From positions 434,001 through 498,000 of the forward strand of contig NZ_AP029019.1 of the NCBI RefSeq assembly GCF_037101375.1: 64,000 nucleotides of DNA. Direction: 5' to 3'. The stretch's first letter is position 1. Every line of letters begins with the position of its first letter. Made by a program: the position numbers and the translations under genes. This document shows positions 8,964-16,242 of the stretch, piece after piece. Below the pieces are notes generated by a model. It had not been told where the DNA came from and made no database searches. It saw only the letters and a program-made list of their open reading frames with translations. Origin of the DNA: Acidovorax sp. DW039 (GTDB taxonomy: Bacteria; Pseudomonadota; Gammaproteobacteria; Burkholderiales; Burkholderiaceae_C).

Positions 8964-9899
8964 TTACGGGGGAATCGCAAATTGGGCACTACACCTCAAC
9001 AATTCATCTGCGAGACTTGAGATGTCACCGCGCATCACTAGCCGATCAAGCCACTGATTCGGAATTCCAGAACTTCCATAGAAAGCTCCGGCGAGTTGTC
9101 CGCAGATCGCTGCTGTCGTATCTGCATCATCACCAAGATTGGCCGCGCTCAGAACTGCTTCTGAGTATGACTCCGTACTAGCGAAACACCAGAGTGCAGC
9201 TTCCAGCGAGTCCACACAGTACCCTGAGCCTCTGATCTCACTTTCTGCTTTGGTCCTGTATCGCTCGTTTGCGATCTCAGAAACTCTGGGACCAAATGCC
9301 TCTGTAGCGGCACTTGCCAAAACCAGGGACTTGGGCTGCCCCGTCAATGCGGCCCTGAGCAATAGCCCAAACAATCGCGAGCACTCAATGGCTTCTTGTG
9401 CCCCATGGGTAGTTCGAGTGCTCTCTGCCGAAAACTGAAGCACCTTCGCAACACTGTTCCTGTAAAACATGGGTATGGGGGCCAAGCGCATTAGCGCACC
9501 ATTTCCAGCACTTCGCGAATCAAGGCTTCCCGCAAACGGGTCTCCCGAGCAAATGAAACGATCCAGCGCTGCAGCCACGGTCATGCCAATATCAAAGCAC
9601 TCACCGTTGCTACTCATATAGCCCACGCTACGCCAGTTGCAATAGCGATTCATTTGATCAACAGGATCAAAACCTCCTTTGTGAACCAAGCTAGTGGCCA
9701 GACACAATGCCATCGATGTGTCATCGGTCCATTCGCCTGGCTTCAATCCAAAGGGGCCGCCGCCCTGCATGTCGACGAGTGGCCGAAACGTTCCCCTGGG
9801 CATAAATTCCACAGTAGTGCCAACAGCGTCTCCACAAGCGAGGCCCAGGAGACACCCACGGTATCTGTCTATGGCGGTCAGTTCGATCTGTTCATTCAA
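8964..9899 (-). CDS. ADP-ribosylglycohydrolase (DraG/ARH family)
   Basis: 311-aa cytosolic hydrolase that removes ADP-ribose from proteins, nucleic acids or small molecules using a binuclear Mg2+ site. The metal ligands are visible: TDDT (residues 58-61) near the N-terminus and GDDADT (256-261) near the C-terminus. The family's GCLLGLACGDAVG and SAGNGALMR blocks are also present. It follows the NrtR gene by 71 bp on the same strand and is probably cotranscribed with it. The partner KptA consumes NAD+ to give a cyclic ADP-ribose phosphate, so this enzyme may deal with ADP-ribosylated by-products. Its stop lies within about 10 bp of the broken tonB gene. Base composition is lower in GC than the chromosome core. 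Confidence 0.9.
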   Translation of the reverse strand: MNEQIELTAIDRYRGCLLGLACGDAVGTTVEFMPRGTFRPLVDMQGGGPFGLKPGEWTDDTSMALCLATSLVHKGGFDPVDQMNRYCNWRSVGYMSSNGECFDIGMTVAAALDRFICSGDPFAGSLDSRSAGNGALMRLAPIPMFYRNSVAKVLQFSAESTRTTHGAQEAIECSRLFGLLLRAALTGQPKSLVLASAATEAFGPRVSEIANERYRTKAESEIRGSGYCVDSLEAALWCFASTESYSEAVLSAANLGDDADTTAAICGQLAGAFYGSSGIPNQWLDRLVMRGDISSLADELLRCSAQFAIPP

Positions 9900-9970
9900 C
9901 GGGCGTCCTCCTTTGCAGAGTGGATGCTGTGAGCTACTGCCGAGCAGATGGTCTTCACTGCGGACAATTC

Positions 9971-10702
9971 TTATGAGTCAGCAAGTTCAGTCCTCGGACT
10001 GAAGGTTCTGGGAAACAAGGTGGCATGCGAGCGATCTACCAAGCGATAGCCCATGGCAGGACGACCAAGGCCGCCGCTGATCATTCCAACCTCTTCCATG
10101 AATTCAGCGTCCAACATGCGCTTTCTGAAACCGCTTTTGTCGACGGGCCGCCCTAAGACAATCTCATAAGCATGCTGCAGCTGAGGCAAGGTAAAAGGCT
10201 CCTCCAGAAGAAACGCTGGCAAGGAGGTGTACTCCACCTTGCTGCGCAGACGCGCCAAAGCGCTGCCCAGAATTTCCCCATGATCGAACGCTAACCTCTT
10301 GCGACTGGCGACCTCAACGTCGATCCAGTCAACATCAGCAGCATTCGCGCCCTTTCTCAGCACCAAATCTCTCGCTGGCACCAAGGCAAAAAAAACGTTG
10401 GTTACGGACCAGCCACGAGGGTCTCGCCTCACACCTCCCCAGCTACCTAACTGCTCAAGGTAGGAGGCGTCCAGCCCCGTCTTCTCGCGCAACTTTCGCA
10501 GTGCGCACTCCATCAGGTTCGCATCTTGGTCAACGTCTATGAATCCCCCTGGTAGCGCCCAACGACTCGGATACGGCTCACCCTCACCGGAAGGTCGGCG
10601 TACCAAAACAACTTTCAGTGTGTCATTCAGAACCGTAAAGATGACGACATCCACGGTGACCATGGGACGCGGGAAGTCCAAGGATGGCAATTGAGGTTTC
10701 AC
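9971..10702 (-). CDS. nrtR: NrtR-type regulator: degenerate Nudix sensor with winged-helix DNA-binding domain
   Basis: 243-aa protein starting at GTG 10702. Residues ~15-160 form a Nudix fold, but the Nudix box is degenerate: after GGFIDVD the canonical REUXEEXGU reads RKLREKTGL, so catalytic glutamates are replaced by lysine and hydrolysis is unlikely. The C-terminal part (~165-235, FTLPQLQHAYEIVLGRPVDK) is the winged helix found in NrtR regulators, which sense ADP-ribose and control NAD metabolism genes (established for the family). It is divergent from kptA and shares with it a 91-bp region holding two palindromes, so it most likely represses both directions and itself. Confidence 0.9.
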   Translation of the reverse strand: MKPQLPSLDFPRPMVTVDVVIFTVLNDTLKVVLVRRPSGEGEPYPSRWALPGGFIDVDQDANLMECALRKLREKTGLDASYLEQLGSWGGVRRDPRGWSVTNVFFALVPARDLVLRKGANAADVDWIDVEVASRKRLAFDHGEILGSALARLRSKVEYTSLPAFLLEEPFTLPQLQHAYEIVLGRPVDKSGFRKRMLDAEFMEEVGMISGGLGRPAMGYRLVDRSHATLFPRTFSPRTELADS

Positions 10703-10726
10703 AAATTTGATCTCTCAAGGTCAATA

Positions 10727-10764
10727 GTTGTACTGCACAACCCACAAGTTGTATAGTACAACTT
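10727..10764. promoter_or_regulatory. Pair of operator palindromes between nrtR and kptA
   Basis: Two dyads of one type: GTTGTACTGCACAAC (10727-10741) and AAGTTGTATAGTACAACTT (10746-10764, perfect 8-bp arms around TAG). Centres are 21 bp apart, two helical turns, so two dimers would bind one face of the DNA. They cover a plausible kptA promoter (TTGTAC at 10728-10733, 18-bp spacer, TATAGT at 10752-10757), consistent with repression by the adjacent NrtR. Confidence 0.75.
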
Positions 10765-10793
10765 AATTTATAAAAACAAAAAAGGGAGAACCT

Positions 10794-11354
10794 ATGAAAT
10801 TTTCAGAAAAACAAGTCGTGGCAACCAGCAAATTCCTGAGTCTGGTTTTGCGTCACAAGCCTCAAGTGATTAGCTTGGACCTGGACTCCAACGGCTGGGC
10901 AAACGTTGATGAGTTGCTGCGCAAAGCGTCTCTGGCAAAGCACACCCTGTCACTTGAGTTGCTTCAATTCGTCGTTCAAACCAACGACAAGAAGCGCTTT
11001 TCATTCAGTGATGACGGCACCCGGATTCGAGCCAATCAAGGTCACTCTGTCGATGTGGACTTGGGGCTTACAGCCATCGATCCGCCAGCGATCTTGTTTC
11101 ATGGAACAGCTGAGCGTTTTATCAGCTCCATACTGGCGACGGGGCTGCAAAAGCGTCAACGTCACCACGTTCACTTAAGCGAAAACAAGGACACTGCCAT
11201 TCAGGTTGGGCGCAGGTACGGGGTTCCCGTTCTGTTGGCGATCGATGCGCGGCAAATGGCCCAAGATGGAGTTTCCTTCTACCAAGCAGACAATCAGGTT
11301 TGGTTGACCGATGAAGTGCCTTCGCGTTATCTGACCATCGTCTCAACGAAATAA
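10794..11354 (+). CDS. kptA: RNA 2'-phosphotransferase KptA/Tpt1
   Basis: 186-aa enzyme that transfers an internal RNA 2'-phosphate to NAD+, releasing nicotinamide and ADP-ribose 1'',2''-cyclic phosphate (established for Tpt1/KptA). The N-terminal winged helix carries SKFLSLVLRHKP with catalytic R20-H21. The C-terminal ART-like lobe carries RIRANQGHS (R79), LFHGT, HHVHLS, VGRRYGVPV (R140) and NQVWLTDEVPSRYL, so the Arg-His-Arg-Arg set is intact. A good AGGGAGAA ribosome site precedes ATG 10794. It is the first gene right of the palindrome pair and is followed 23 bp later by a HAD hydrolase. The natural bacterial substrate is not known; RNA repair is one suggestion. Confidence 0.95.
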   Translation: MKFSEKQVVATSKFLSLVLRHKPQVISLDLDSNGWANVDELLRKASLAKHTLSLELLQFVVQTNDKKRFSFSDDGTRIRANQGHSVDVDLGLTAIDPPAILFHGTAERFISSILATGLQKRQRHHVHLSENKDTAIQVGRRYGVPVLLAIDARQMAQDGVSFYQADNQVWLTDEVPSRYLTIVSTK

Positions 11355-11377
11355 GCCAATCTCAGGAGTCGCTTGTC

Positions 11378-11989
11378 GTGAAAAAGCCCACCATTGCTCT
11401 GGACGCTGATGGCGTGCTTCTGGACTACAGCCTGGCCTACGCCCACGCGTGGCAACGCGCATTTGGGATTCTTCCGCAGGAGATCGATCCGCAGGCATAT
11501 TGGCCCATGCAGCGCTGGGGTGTTGACCAACTCACGGGAGAGCGCCGTCAACAGTTCAGGGACTGCATGGACGAGACATTCTGGTCCACTATTCCGGCAT
11601 TGGACAAAGCAGTGGAGGCCTGTCATCTATTGCACGATGCGGGGTTTCATCTGGTGTGCGTCACAGCGCTGCAGCCTCAATTTGAGCAAGCCCGCCTTCG
11701 CAACCTGCGCGATTTGGGGTTTCCTATCGAAACGGTGATTGCCACTGGCGGTGATGTGTCTGGCCGCAGTCCTAAGGCGAATGCGGTGGACCAGTTAGCA
11801 CCTGTGGCCTTCGTAGACGACTACCTTCCGTATTTCAAAGGCATTCGGCCTGATGTTCACTTGGCATTGATTCATCGTGGCCGCAACGGCACTCCCAATG
11901 TTGGACCCGACCTGGATGCCGTGCACTCCCAGCATGAAAGTCTGTGGGAGTTCAGTGAGTGGGTGCTGAAGCAACCGAATCTCAGGTGA
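11378..11989 (+). CDS. HAD-superfamily hydrolase, nucleotidase-like
   Basis: 203-aa protein starting at GTG 11378, 23 bp after kptA. Motif I is ALDADGVLLDY (Asp9 nucleophile, Asp11 acid/base); motif II is the Thr in CVTALQ; motif III/IV are the Lys in GRSPKANAVDQL and FVDDY. A helical cap lies between ~20 and 85. The fold resembles 5'-nucleotidase-type HAD enzymes. Cotranscription with kptA suggests a phosphatase acting on a nucleotide or ADP-ribose phosphate produced in the KptA pathway, but the substrate is inference only. Confidence 0.85.
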   Translation: MKKPTIALDADGVLLDYSLAYAHAWQRAFGILPQEIDPQAYWPMQRWGVDQLTGERRQQFRDCMDETFWSTIPALDKAVEACHLLHDAGFHLVCVTALQPQFEQARLRNLRDLGFPIETVIATGGDVSGRSPKANAVDQLAPVAFVDDYLPYFKGIRPDVHLALIHRGRNGTPNVGPDLDAVHSQHESLWEFSEWVLKQPNLR

Positions 11990-12183
11990 ACATCTAGCCA
12001 TGTCGTTGGGGTTCTACCTATTGGGCCTGAATGCTCTCCATGGCCAATGGCTCTGGCAGGGCACTTGGTTTAATTCCTGATTACTGCAATTCACTCTGAT
12101 ACGAGCACCCGTCATTCAACACACACATTTGCATGCAATGGCGTTATAAACAGGCCCTTTTTACCTCTACCCATTGACCACCT

Positions 12184-12495
12184 ATGAACCGCGCAGAACT
12201 CGTTGAAATCCTGGCTTCAAAGAACGACCTGTCCAAAGCTGCTGCTGCAGCAGTGCTGGAGTCTTTCATTGATGCCGTCCAAACTGCTGTCAAGAAGGGC
12301 GACGCTGTCCAACTCGTGGGCTTTGGCACTTTCAAGTCCGCCAAGCGCGCTGCTCGAACGGGCAAGAACCCCTCCACGGGGGTGGCCCTGAAGATCCCAG
12401 CAACCACAGTACCCAAGTTTGTAGCGGGTGCCAAATTCAAGGCTGTGGTGGACCCAAAGGCTGCCAAGCGCAAGGCAGACAAAGCAGCCAAGTAA
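12184..12495 (+). CDS. HU-family histone-like DNA-binding protein
   Basis: 103-aa small basic protein that bends and packages DNA as a dimer. N-terminus MNRAELVEILASKNDLSK and the beta-arm core GFGTFKSAKRAARTGKNPST are typical of HU/IHF. It has a Lys/Ala-rich C-terminal tail (KAAKRKADKAAK) of about 12 residues beyond the usual ~90. It is followed by a strong terminator at 12530-12569, so it is a single-gene unit. Located between the NAD cluster and the Tn7-like element. It may be native or island-borne. Confidence 0.93.
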   Translation: MNRAELVEILASKNDLSKAAAAAVLESFIDAVQTAVKKGDAVQLVGFGTFKSAKRAARTGKNPSTGVALKIPATTVPKFVAGAKFKAVVDPKAAKRKADKAAK

Positions 12496-12529
12496 TAAAC
12501 CACAGGCTGTGGGTTCACAGGCCTCATTC

Positions 12530-12569
12530 AAAACCGCCTCTGGCCGTTGGTCTCAGGCGGTTTTGTTTT
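12530..12569 (+). terminator. Rho-independent terminator of the HU gene
   Basis: Stem AAAACCGCCT/AGGCGGTTTT with a 15-nt loop, followed by GTTTTG. It lies 35 bp after the HU stop codon on the plus strand. Confidence 0.85.
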
Positions 12570-12637
12570 GCTCGCCCAGCAGAAACGCAGTAAATACTCA
12601 CGCTCGCGAGATGGTCCGATCCCGTAACATCGCAGGC

Positions 12638-13084
12638 ATGAATACGTTCTCCAATGCATTTCGTGCTGAAGTCATCCGGATGGCCCGCAAGGAACTCAAG
12701 CCTGAGCTCCAGGGTATGCGCAAAATCATCACCAGCCATCGTTCTGAGATTGCAGCCTTGAAGCGTGAAGTCAAAGCATTGGCGTCGCAGTTGCAAGCCG
12801 CACAGCGTTTGACCAAAGCGCCCAATACGCCGAACGCCCAGGCTGCGGCGAATGCTCCCAGGCGAGCTGCTGGCGGCGATTTCAACGCTCAAGAGTTTGC
12901 AGATAAGCGCGCCGAACTGGGCATCACTCAAAAGCAGATGGCGCAGCTTGTGGGGGCTTCCTGGTTGTCTGTCTACAAGTGGGAGTCCGGTAAGGTGCAT
13001 CCCCGTGCAGCACAGCTGGATCGCATCTCCAAGATTCTTAAGTTGAGCAAGCGCAAAGCTCTGGCTCAGCTGATTCAAGACTAG
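12638..13084 (+). CDS. XRE-type helix-turn-helix protein with N-terminal coiled coil
   Basis: 148-aa protein. Residues ~15-65 are charged and helical (FRAEVIRMARKELKPELQ..), likely a coiled coil for oligomerisation, and an Ala/Pro linker follows. Residues ~95-147 are a Cro/CI helix-turn-helix (ELGITQKQMAQLVGASWLSV as recognition unit, then WESGKVHPR). I start it at ATG 12638 because the upstream in-frame part overlaps the HU terminator. It is 68 bp beyond that terminator and so has its own promoter. Targets unknown. Confidence 0.85.
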   Translation: MNTFSNAFRAEVIRMARKELKPELQGMRKIITSHRSEIAALKREVKALASQLQAAQRLTKAPNTPNAQAAANAPRRAAGGDFNAQEFADKRAELGITQKQMAQLVGASWLSVYKWESGKVHPRAAQLDRISKILKLSKRKALAQLIQD

Positions 13085-13446
13085 GCGGTCTGCCGCATCA
13101 GTTGTGTGACCGACCGTGGTCAGCATCAACGGCAGCGGAATGGCTCTGCCGGTGAGGAGTTGTGGCGCTCATCGGCCATTTCGAGCAAGCACTGCATGTA
13201 GGGCTGTACTTCAGACCAACGGGCTCTGTCGTTGTAGAACTGTGCCAGCGTTCGTGTCGCTTCGACAGCATCCGGCCATTCTCAGCAATAGTGACACGGG
13301 TCTGGTCGGCCGGGTAGAGGGTGGGTGGAACGCGTGGTCACCGTGCCGTGGGCTCAGTGGTCAAGTGCATCTGGTTTCTGCATCTAGGGTGTTAAGCAAT
13401 CCTGCGGTCGATTTGTCTAGTAATAGCCATTCGACCTAGCGTGTGC
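13085..13446. other. 362-bp region without an intact gene, holding a gene fragment and the probable transposon left boundary
   Basis: The first 200 bp contain a remnant of a minus-strand gene (13126-13281). The remaining ~165 bp before the tniQ stop contain no gene-like frame. This part shows a short direct repeat (TGCATCT at 13366 and 13379), a GTGGTCA motif at 13335 and 13357, and a dyad GGTCGA/TCGACC at 13405-13436. A Tn7-like left end would be expected here or further left, but no segment matched the candidate right end by eye. Confidence 0.4.
13126..13281 (-). pseudogene. Fragment of a TPR-like protein gene
   Basis: Stop-to-stop frame of 53 codons on the minus strand. It reads like genuine coding sequence (AVEATRTLAQFYNDRARW, then SEVQPYMQCLLEMADERH), with the alternating helix pattern of a tetratricopeptide repeat. 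It has no start codon at the N-terminal side, where it meets an in-frame TGA at 13282-13284. I take it as the surviving C-terminal end of a gene broken by the arrival of the Tn7-like element or by deletion. Parent protein not identified. Confidence 0.5.
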
Positions 13447-14778
13447 TTAGAGAAGGAGCATTTGTCGCGAAGACTGCACTCGCAGCTCTTGCGTTGCTAT
13501 CGCGAAGTCCTCCGGACAGTTCGCTCTGAGCCAGGACACGGCAGCTTTGCATTCTCGATGAACGTCACCGAGTGTGCAGTCGGGTCGATGTGCAATGTAT
13601 TTGAGTATTGAGTTCATTGCACGTTGACGGCGCAAAGGTATGCCTTGCTCTCTGCGAAAGCTGCCACCGAACTCTCCAAGTTTTATAAGGCGATTGCGAA
13701 GTGCCCCGGTCGTTAATCCAAGCTGCTTCGCGGCATCAGCCAAAGTCTTTGCGTCCAAAATAATTTGGTTGATGTCGGACGGTAGGCCGATGCATTCTTC
13801 TACCCAAAGACTGCTCTGACCAAAAATATCCCATTGAGGCTCAGACCAGGGGGTTGAGAAACGTCGTTGGCTTGAAGCATCATGTGCAAACAGTACAGAC
13901 CACAGTAGCAACCACTTCAACGGGTGGTCCCCTCGACGTCCCCTCAATAGGTCGTGAATCCAACTACCTGTTGCCAGGCTTGATTCAGGAGACCGGACGG
14001 TTCGCAGCCACTGAGCCAACGACGAGGCTGCAAACCACCCAGCCAATCTGTCTTTGCTCAATGGGTGCGACCAACTCGAAATGCCCTGTCGCCGCAATTC
14101 GTTCAATGCTGATTGCCGTAATGCGTTTAGGTCGAGATGCTCTTGATGCGCCGCGAATTGCGCGAGCAAGGACATTTTTCGAAGAACTTCGAGTTGAGTT
14201 GGTGTCGGCTCTGCGTGCTGATATTCACCAATCGATACGTCTGGGAGTATCCAGGTGAATGATTTGTGTATCACCGTTTTAAGAGGTTGAGAGTGGTCTG
14301 AGCAGACCCATGATCCAACCAGTTGGTGGGGCCATCGCCATTTTGGCAACAGCTGATTGGCGATGTCGTCATTCAGACATGATTCGCAGTACCGTAAGTG
14401 TGAGTTCGGAGATAGACCGCTTGCGGACATGCCAAGCGTTGTCGTCCATCCTGGTCCGTCTACTGAATTCGTGCGGTCTAGAAAAATTGCTCGCCTGGCC
14501 GACGTCAGGAAGGGTATGAACAGGCCAATGGAGCATCGAGTTCTGAGAAGCTGAAGCACCTCGCCGAGGCTCCCGCCGGTAACTTGCACAAAGTGATGAA
14601 GCCCTGTAGGGGCATTGCGTTCCTTGCAGGCATGTGCAGCGCCGAAAAGCAGTGTTCCAGTATCGCGGTGCGAACCATTGCCACAAATTTTGTGAAACGA
14701 ACTGGCCCACGAATACAGAGACTCATCGCCTCTCCACGCTGGGATGAATGAGAGCTCCTGGTTGATTCCAGTTGCCAT
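13447..14778 (-). CDS. tniQ: TniQ family transposition protein (core operon copy)
   Basis: 443-aa target-selection protein of Tn7-like transposons; TniQ/TnsD proteins recruit the TnsC ATPase to the target. The N-terminus FIPAWRGDESLYSWASSFHK is the usual TniQ opening. A CCCH zinc site is visible: C131 and C134 (YCESCLND), then C159 and H162 (VGSWVCSDH). The C-terminal ~200 residues include a helix-turn-helix-like stretch (LADAAKQLGLTTGALRNRLI). It follows tnsC by 2 bp and ends the tnsABC-tniQ operon. Longer than the second TniQ at 21346-22263, so the two probably have different tasks. Confidence 0.88.
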   Translation of the reverse strand: MATGINQELSFIPAWRGDESLYSWASSFHKICGNGSHRDTGTLLFGAAHACKERNAPTGLHHFVQVTGGSLGEVLQLLRTRCSIGLFIPFLTSARRAIFLDRTNSVDGPGWTTTLGMSASGLSPNSHLRYCESCLNDDIANQLLPKWRWPHQLVGSWVCSDHSQPLKTVIHKSFTWILPDVSIGEYQHAEPTPTQLEVLRKMSLLAQFAAHQEHLDLNALRQSALNELRRQGISSWSHPLSKDRLAGWFAASSLAQWLRTVRSPESSLATGSWIHDLLRGRRGDHPLKWLLLWSVLFAHDASSQRRFSTPWSEPQWDIFGQSSLWVEECIGLPSDINQIILDAKTLADAAKQLGLTTGALRNRLIKLGEFGGSFRREQGIPLRRQRAMNSILKYIAHRPDCTLGDVHRECKAAVSWLRANCPEDFAIATQELRVQSSRQMLLL

Positions 14779-14780
14779 GT

Positions 14781-16208
14781 TCAGGCATCAACTTGCTTTG
14801 CTGCAAGCGTGAGGTAGCGTATTTGAGACTTCTGGAAGTCCTCATCCAGAGGGGGAGGTAATGAGGTCTTGAGTGCATTCGTCTTGCTTCGAGTATTTTG
14901 CTTAGGTTTGTCAGCCAACTGCTCAGGCTTTTGTGCCTTTACACGCTGGGTGTCGGGAGGCATTGGCTTGTTGTTCTCGTCTCTGCACCACAGTTGTCTG
15001 AACGTATCGGCAGGTATGTCAGAGAACGATTGCAATTTCTTCCAGTCCTTCGCGACCATCGCCTCGATGCGAGTGCGGATGCTGTCAAACGTTTTGCTGC
15101 TACGGTACACAAGATCGATCATCTCCGTATTGATCGGTTTTTGCGTGAAGAGTGCACGTTTTTGAACTTCGCGCCTAAGTCGGCACAAGTACCTTGGCAC
15201 ACCGGCCGTTCGGTTCCATATAAAGTGATCTAACGTGGGCTCTGCATTACTGTTTGGGAGTGGCGAATATGGAACATCCGGTTCATCGAGAAGAGTAGGT
15301 TTCCATAATCCCGGCATCCAGTGTTTGACCCATTCATCATCTGTCGGATCGTTGGCGGGAAGCATGGTGTGCCATCCCCCCTCCGAGAAGCGATCAGCGT
15401 CTTGCGAGAAGCTCCGCAGTTCCGTGAAGGCCAGAGGATTGCCGAGCACGACCGTAGGAATTCCCCAATTGAGGACCCTCAAAAAGAAGGTTTGAAACTC
15501 TCGTGCGAACGCTGTATGGGCTAGGTTTTTTTCCTGTGCTTCTTCAACTACAAGTAGTCCGCATCGATGGAGGGAGAGTAGATGTAAGAACATGACGGTC
15601 TTGCGTTCAACGGTCCAGCTTTTGAATTGCTGGCGGTAGTTAGAACCAAGGGATTCATCCAACGCAAGAAATGCCGATTCAAGAAAGCCGCCCCTCGAAC
15701 CGTCTGACGGCATGTGGACCTTTAGGTAAACCAGTTGCTTAAGCTTGGCCCATTGGCATTCAGGTAAACCGTGATGTTCAATCACCGTGGGCAATAGCGA
15801 TAGATATCGATCAAGTATTTGCGACTTGCCCATTCCGGTGATGGCTTCGAGAATCGCTCCCGACGCAAATGTGGGAAACCAAGGAACAGTCTTCAGCTCC
15901 GCACCTTTTAGCTCGGATGTCTCATTTATGCGTTGCCGATTGGCTTCTATGTGCGGGTTACGTTGCAGCAGGCCTTGGTAGAGCATATTCTGGACGCTAG
16001 ATATAAACTCAATCCCAGCGCTGGTTGGAACCACAATAGACTTGAATACGTCGATAAGTTCGTCGCGACGGGAAAGCGGAATCTCAGAAACGTTTTCTTT
16101 GGTGATAGGGCGATTGCGCACCGCCCTCGCAAGTTCTAGCATGCCAAGTTTGGGGGGCATCTGTGCTAACAGTGGATTGCTCTCTGCGTCTTTCAGTACT
16201 GCGAGCAA
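14781..16208 (-). CDS. tnsC: TnsC-like AAA+ ATPase transposition regulator
   Basis: 475-aa ATPase that forms filaments on DNA and connects target selection with the TnsAB transposase (family knowledge). Walker A is ITGMGKS at residues 123-129, Walker B is LLVVEEAQ at 218-225, and a sensor-1-type VVLGNPLAF follows near 252-260. The N-terminal ~100 residues are a family-specific extension and the last ~70 are basic and disordered (KAQKPEQLADKPKQNTRSK), as in TnsC tails that contact TnsA/B. It lies 34 bp after tnsB and 2 bp before tniQ, consistent with one transcript. Confidence 0.9.
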   Translation of the reverse strand: MLAVLKDAESNPLLAQMPPKLGMLELARAVRNRPITKENVSEIPLSRRDELIDVFKSIVVPTSAGIEFISSVQNMLYQGLLQRNPHIEANRQRINETSELKGAELKTVPWFPTFASGAILEAITGMGKSQILDRYLSLLPTVIEHHGLPECQWAKLKQLVYLKVHMPSDGSRGGFLESAFLALDESLGSNYRQQFKSWTVERKTVMFLHLLSLHRCGLLVVEEAQEKNLAHTAFAREFQTFFLRVLNWGIPTVVLGNPLAFTELRSFSQDADRFSEGGWHTMLPANDPTDDEWVKHWMPGLWKPTLLDEPDVPYSPLPNSNAEPTLDHFIWNRTAGVPRYLCRLRREVQKRALFTQKPINTEMIDLVYRSSKTFDSIRTRIEAMVAKDWKKLQSFSDIPADTFRQLWCRDENNKPMPPDTQRVKAQKPEQLADKPKQNTRSKTNALKTSLPPPLDEDFQKSQIRYLTLAAKQVDA

Positions 16209-16242
16209 CGGGTTTGAAATTATTGAAATTTTCTACTCCAGC

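Noticed and set aside
9440..9470. TGTTCCTG as left terminus of the element, matching the right end
   Set aside because: It lies inside the intact ADP-ribosylglycohydrolase gene and only 8 bp match.
13330..13365. GTGGTCA motifs (13335, 13357, also 13116) as TnsB-binding sites of the left end
   Set aside because: Only 7 bp are shared, spacing is irregular and no copy occurs at the right end.
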